The position numbers were made by a program, and so were the translations under genes. From the NCBI GenBank assembly GCA_017640265.1, contig JAGFVZ010000048.1:1-6670 (forward strand): a DNA stretch of 6,670 nucleotides, read 5' to 3'. This document shows, one piece after another, positions 6,525 through 6,670 of this stretch (positions are counted from its first letter, which is position 1; every line of letters begins with the position of its first letter). The notes below the pieces were generated by a model. That model ran no database searches. It saw only the letters and a list, made by a program, of their open reading frames with translations, and was not told where the DNA came from. The DNA comes from Anoxypelagibacter denitrificans. GTDB lineage: Bacteria; Pseudomonadota; Alphaproteobacteria; Pelagibacterales; Pelagibacteraceae.

Positions 6525-6670
6525 GTGTTCCGGATAGCATCCTTTCAAAAATTTTTAAAGAAGTCTAGCTGAATTATTTCCTTTACATAAATTGCAAAAA
6601 CCATTAAACGCGAAATACAGAAGCTTTTTTTACAAAATTTTTTAGAAGCTTTATTGTGTAATTAAATGGG
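6525..6670. other. regA upstream region, no supported gene
   Basis: This AT-rich stretch should hold the regA promoter. Reading the minus strand, I find only weak boxes: TTGCAA near 6594-6589 and AATAAT near 6575-6570 are too close (13 bp) for a standard promoter. A CGCG (6609-6612) stands out against the AT-rich background. An ATG at 6666-6668 on the plus strand, two bases before the window edge, could start a divergent gene (regB is often divergent from regA), but nothing of its coding sequence is available. No tRNA or terminator is visible. Confidence 0.4.
6619..6652. repeat. Paired AGAAGCTTT repeat upstream of regA
   Basis: AGAAGCTTT occurs at 6619-6627 and at 6644-6652, 25 bp apart. The AAGCTT core is itself a palindrome, so the two copies are also mutually complementary and could form a six-pair stem around an A/T loop. 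They lie about 95-130 bp upstream of the regA ATG, a plausible place for regulator binding. The function is unknown and no known consensus was recognised. Confidence 0.4.

Noticed and set aside
6511..6540. Nine-codon open frame on the minus strand (ATG at 6540 to TAA) overlapping the regA start, considered as a leader peptide.
   Set aside because: The AAGG lies directly against the ATG with no spacing, the peptide is short, and nothing suggests coding constraint.
6525..6548. TTG at 6548 as the regA start, adding eight residues.
   Set aside because: The ATG at 6524 has a weak ribosome binding site at 6531-6529 and gives a length closer to known RegA proteins; the added residues match no family feature I recall.
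6666..6670. ATG at the right edge as the start of a divergent gene such as regB.
   Set aside because: Only five bases are available, so no coding sequence can be shown.

Overview
The window is compact, AT-rich (by eye about 70% A+T) bacterial chromosome with very short gaps and no sign of phage, transposon, CRISPR or RNA genes. The ChvG/ChvI-type and RegA/ActR/PrrA-type regulators are alphaproteobacterial hallmarks. Together with the low GC and tight packing they suggest a streamlined alphaproteobacterium, such as SAR11 (Pelagibacterales) or a similar free-living marine lineage. The lineage is an inference; no search could be run.

Left block, minus strand (read right to left): polA (complete DNA polymerase I, 4396 to 1628), then chvI (response regulator, 1563 to 865), then chvG (sensor kinase, from 865, cut by the window's left edge before its catalytic domains). 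chvI and chvG overlap by one base. A near-consensus sigma-70 promoter lies in the 64-bp gap before chvI, so the two-component pair can be expressed independently of polA.

Right block: 47 bp separate the divergent starts of polA and a YadG-like ABC-2 transporter ATPase (plus strand, 4444 to 5370). This gap holds an extended -10 box and a 10-bp direct repeat with a 20-bp period. The ATPase is followed by bioY, a biotin transporter S-component (5404 to 5949), with a good ribosome binding site. bioY converges on regA (minus strand, ATG at 6524, stop at 5952-5954) with only 2 bp between the stop codons. The last 146 bp are the regA upstream region, with a repeated AGAAGCTTT motif.

The window thus combines housekeeping replication/repair (polA), two global regulatory systems (envelope/acid-type ChvG-ChvI and redox-type RegA), and a small transport operon. 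I found no clearly new system. The points most worth a second look are a 12-A homopolymer in chvG where any one-base slip truncates the sensor, the loss of the Lys-Pro motif in ChvI, and the orphan ABC-2 ATPase in an apparent operon with bioY.
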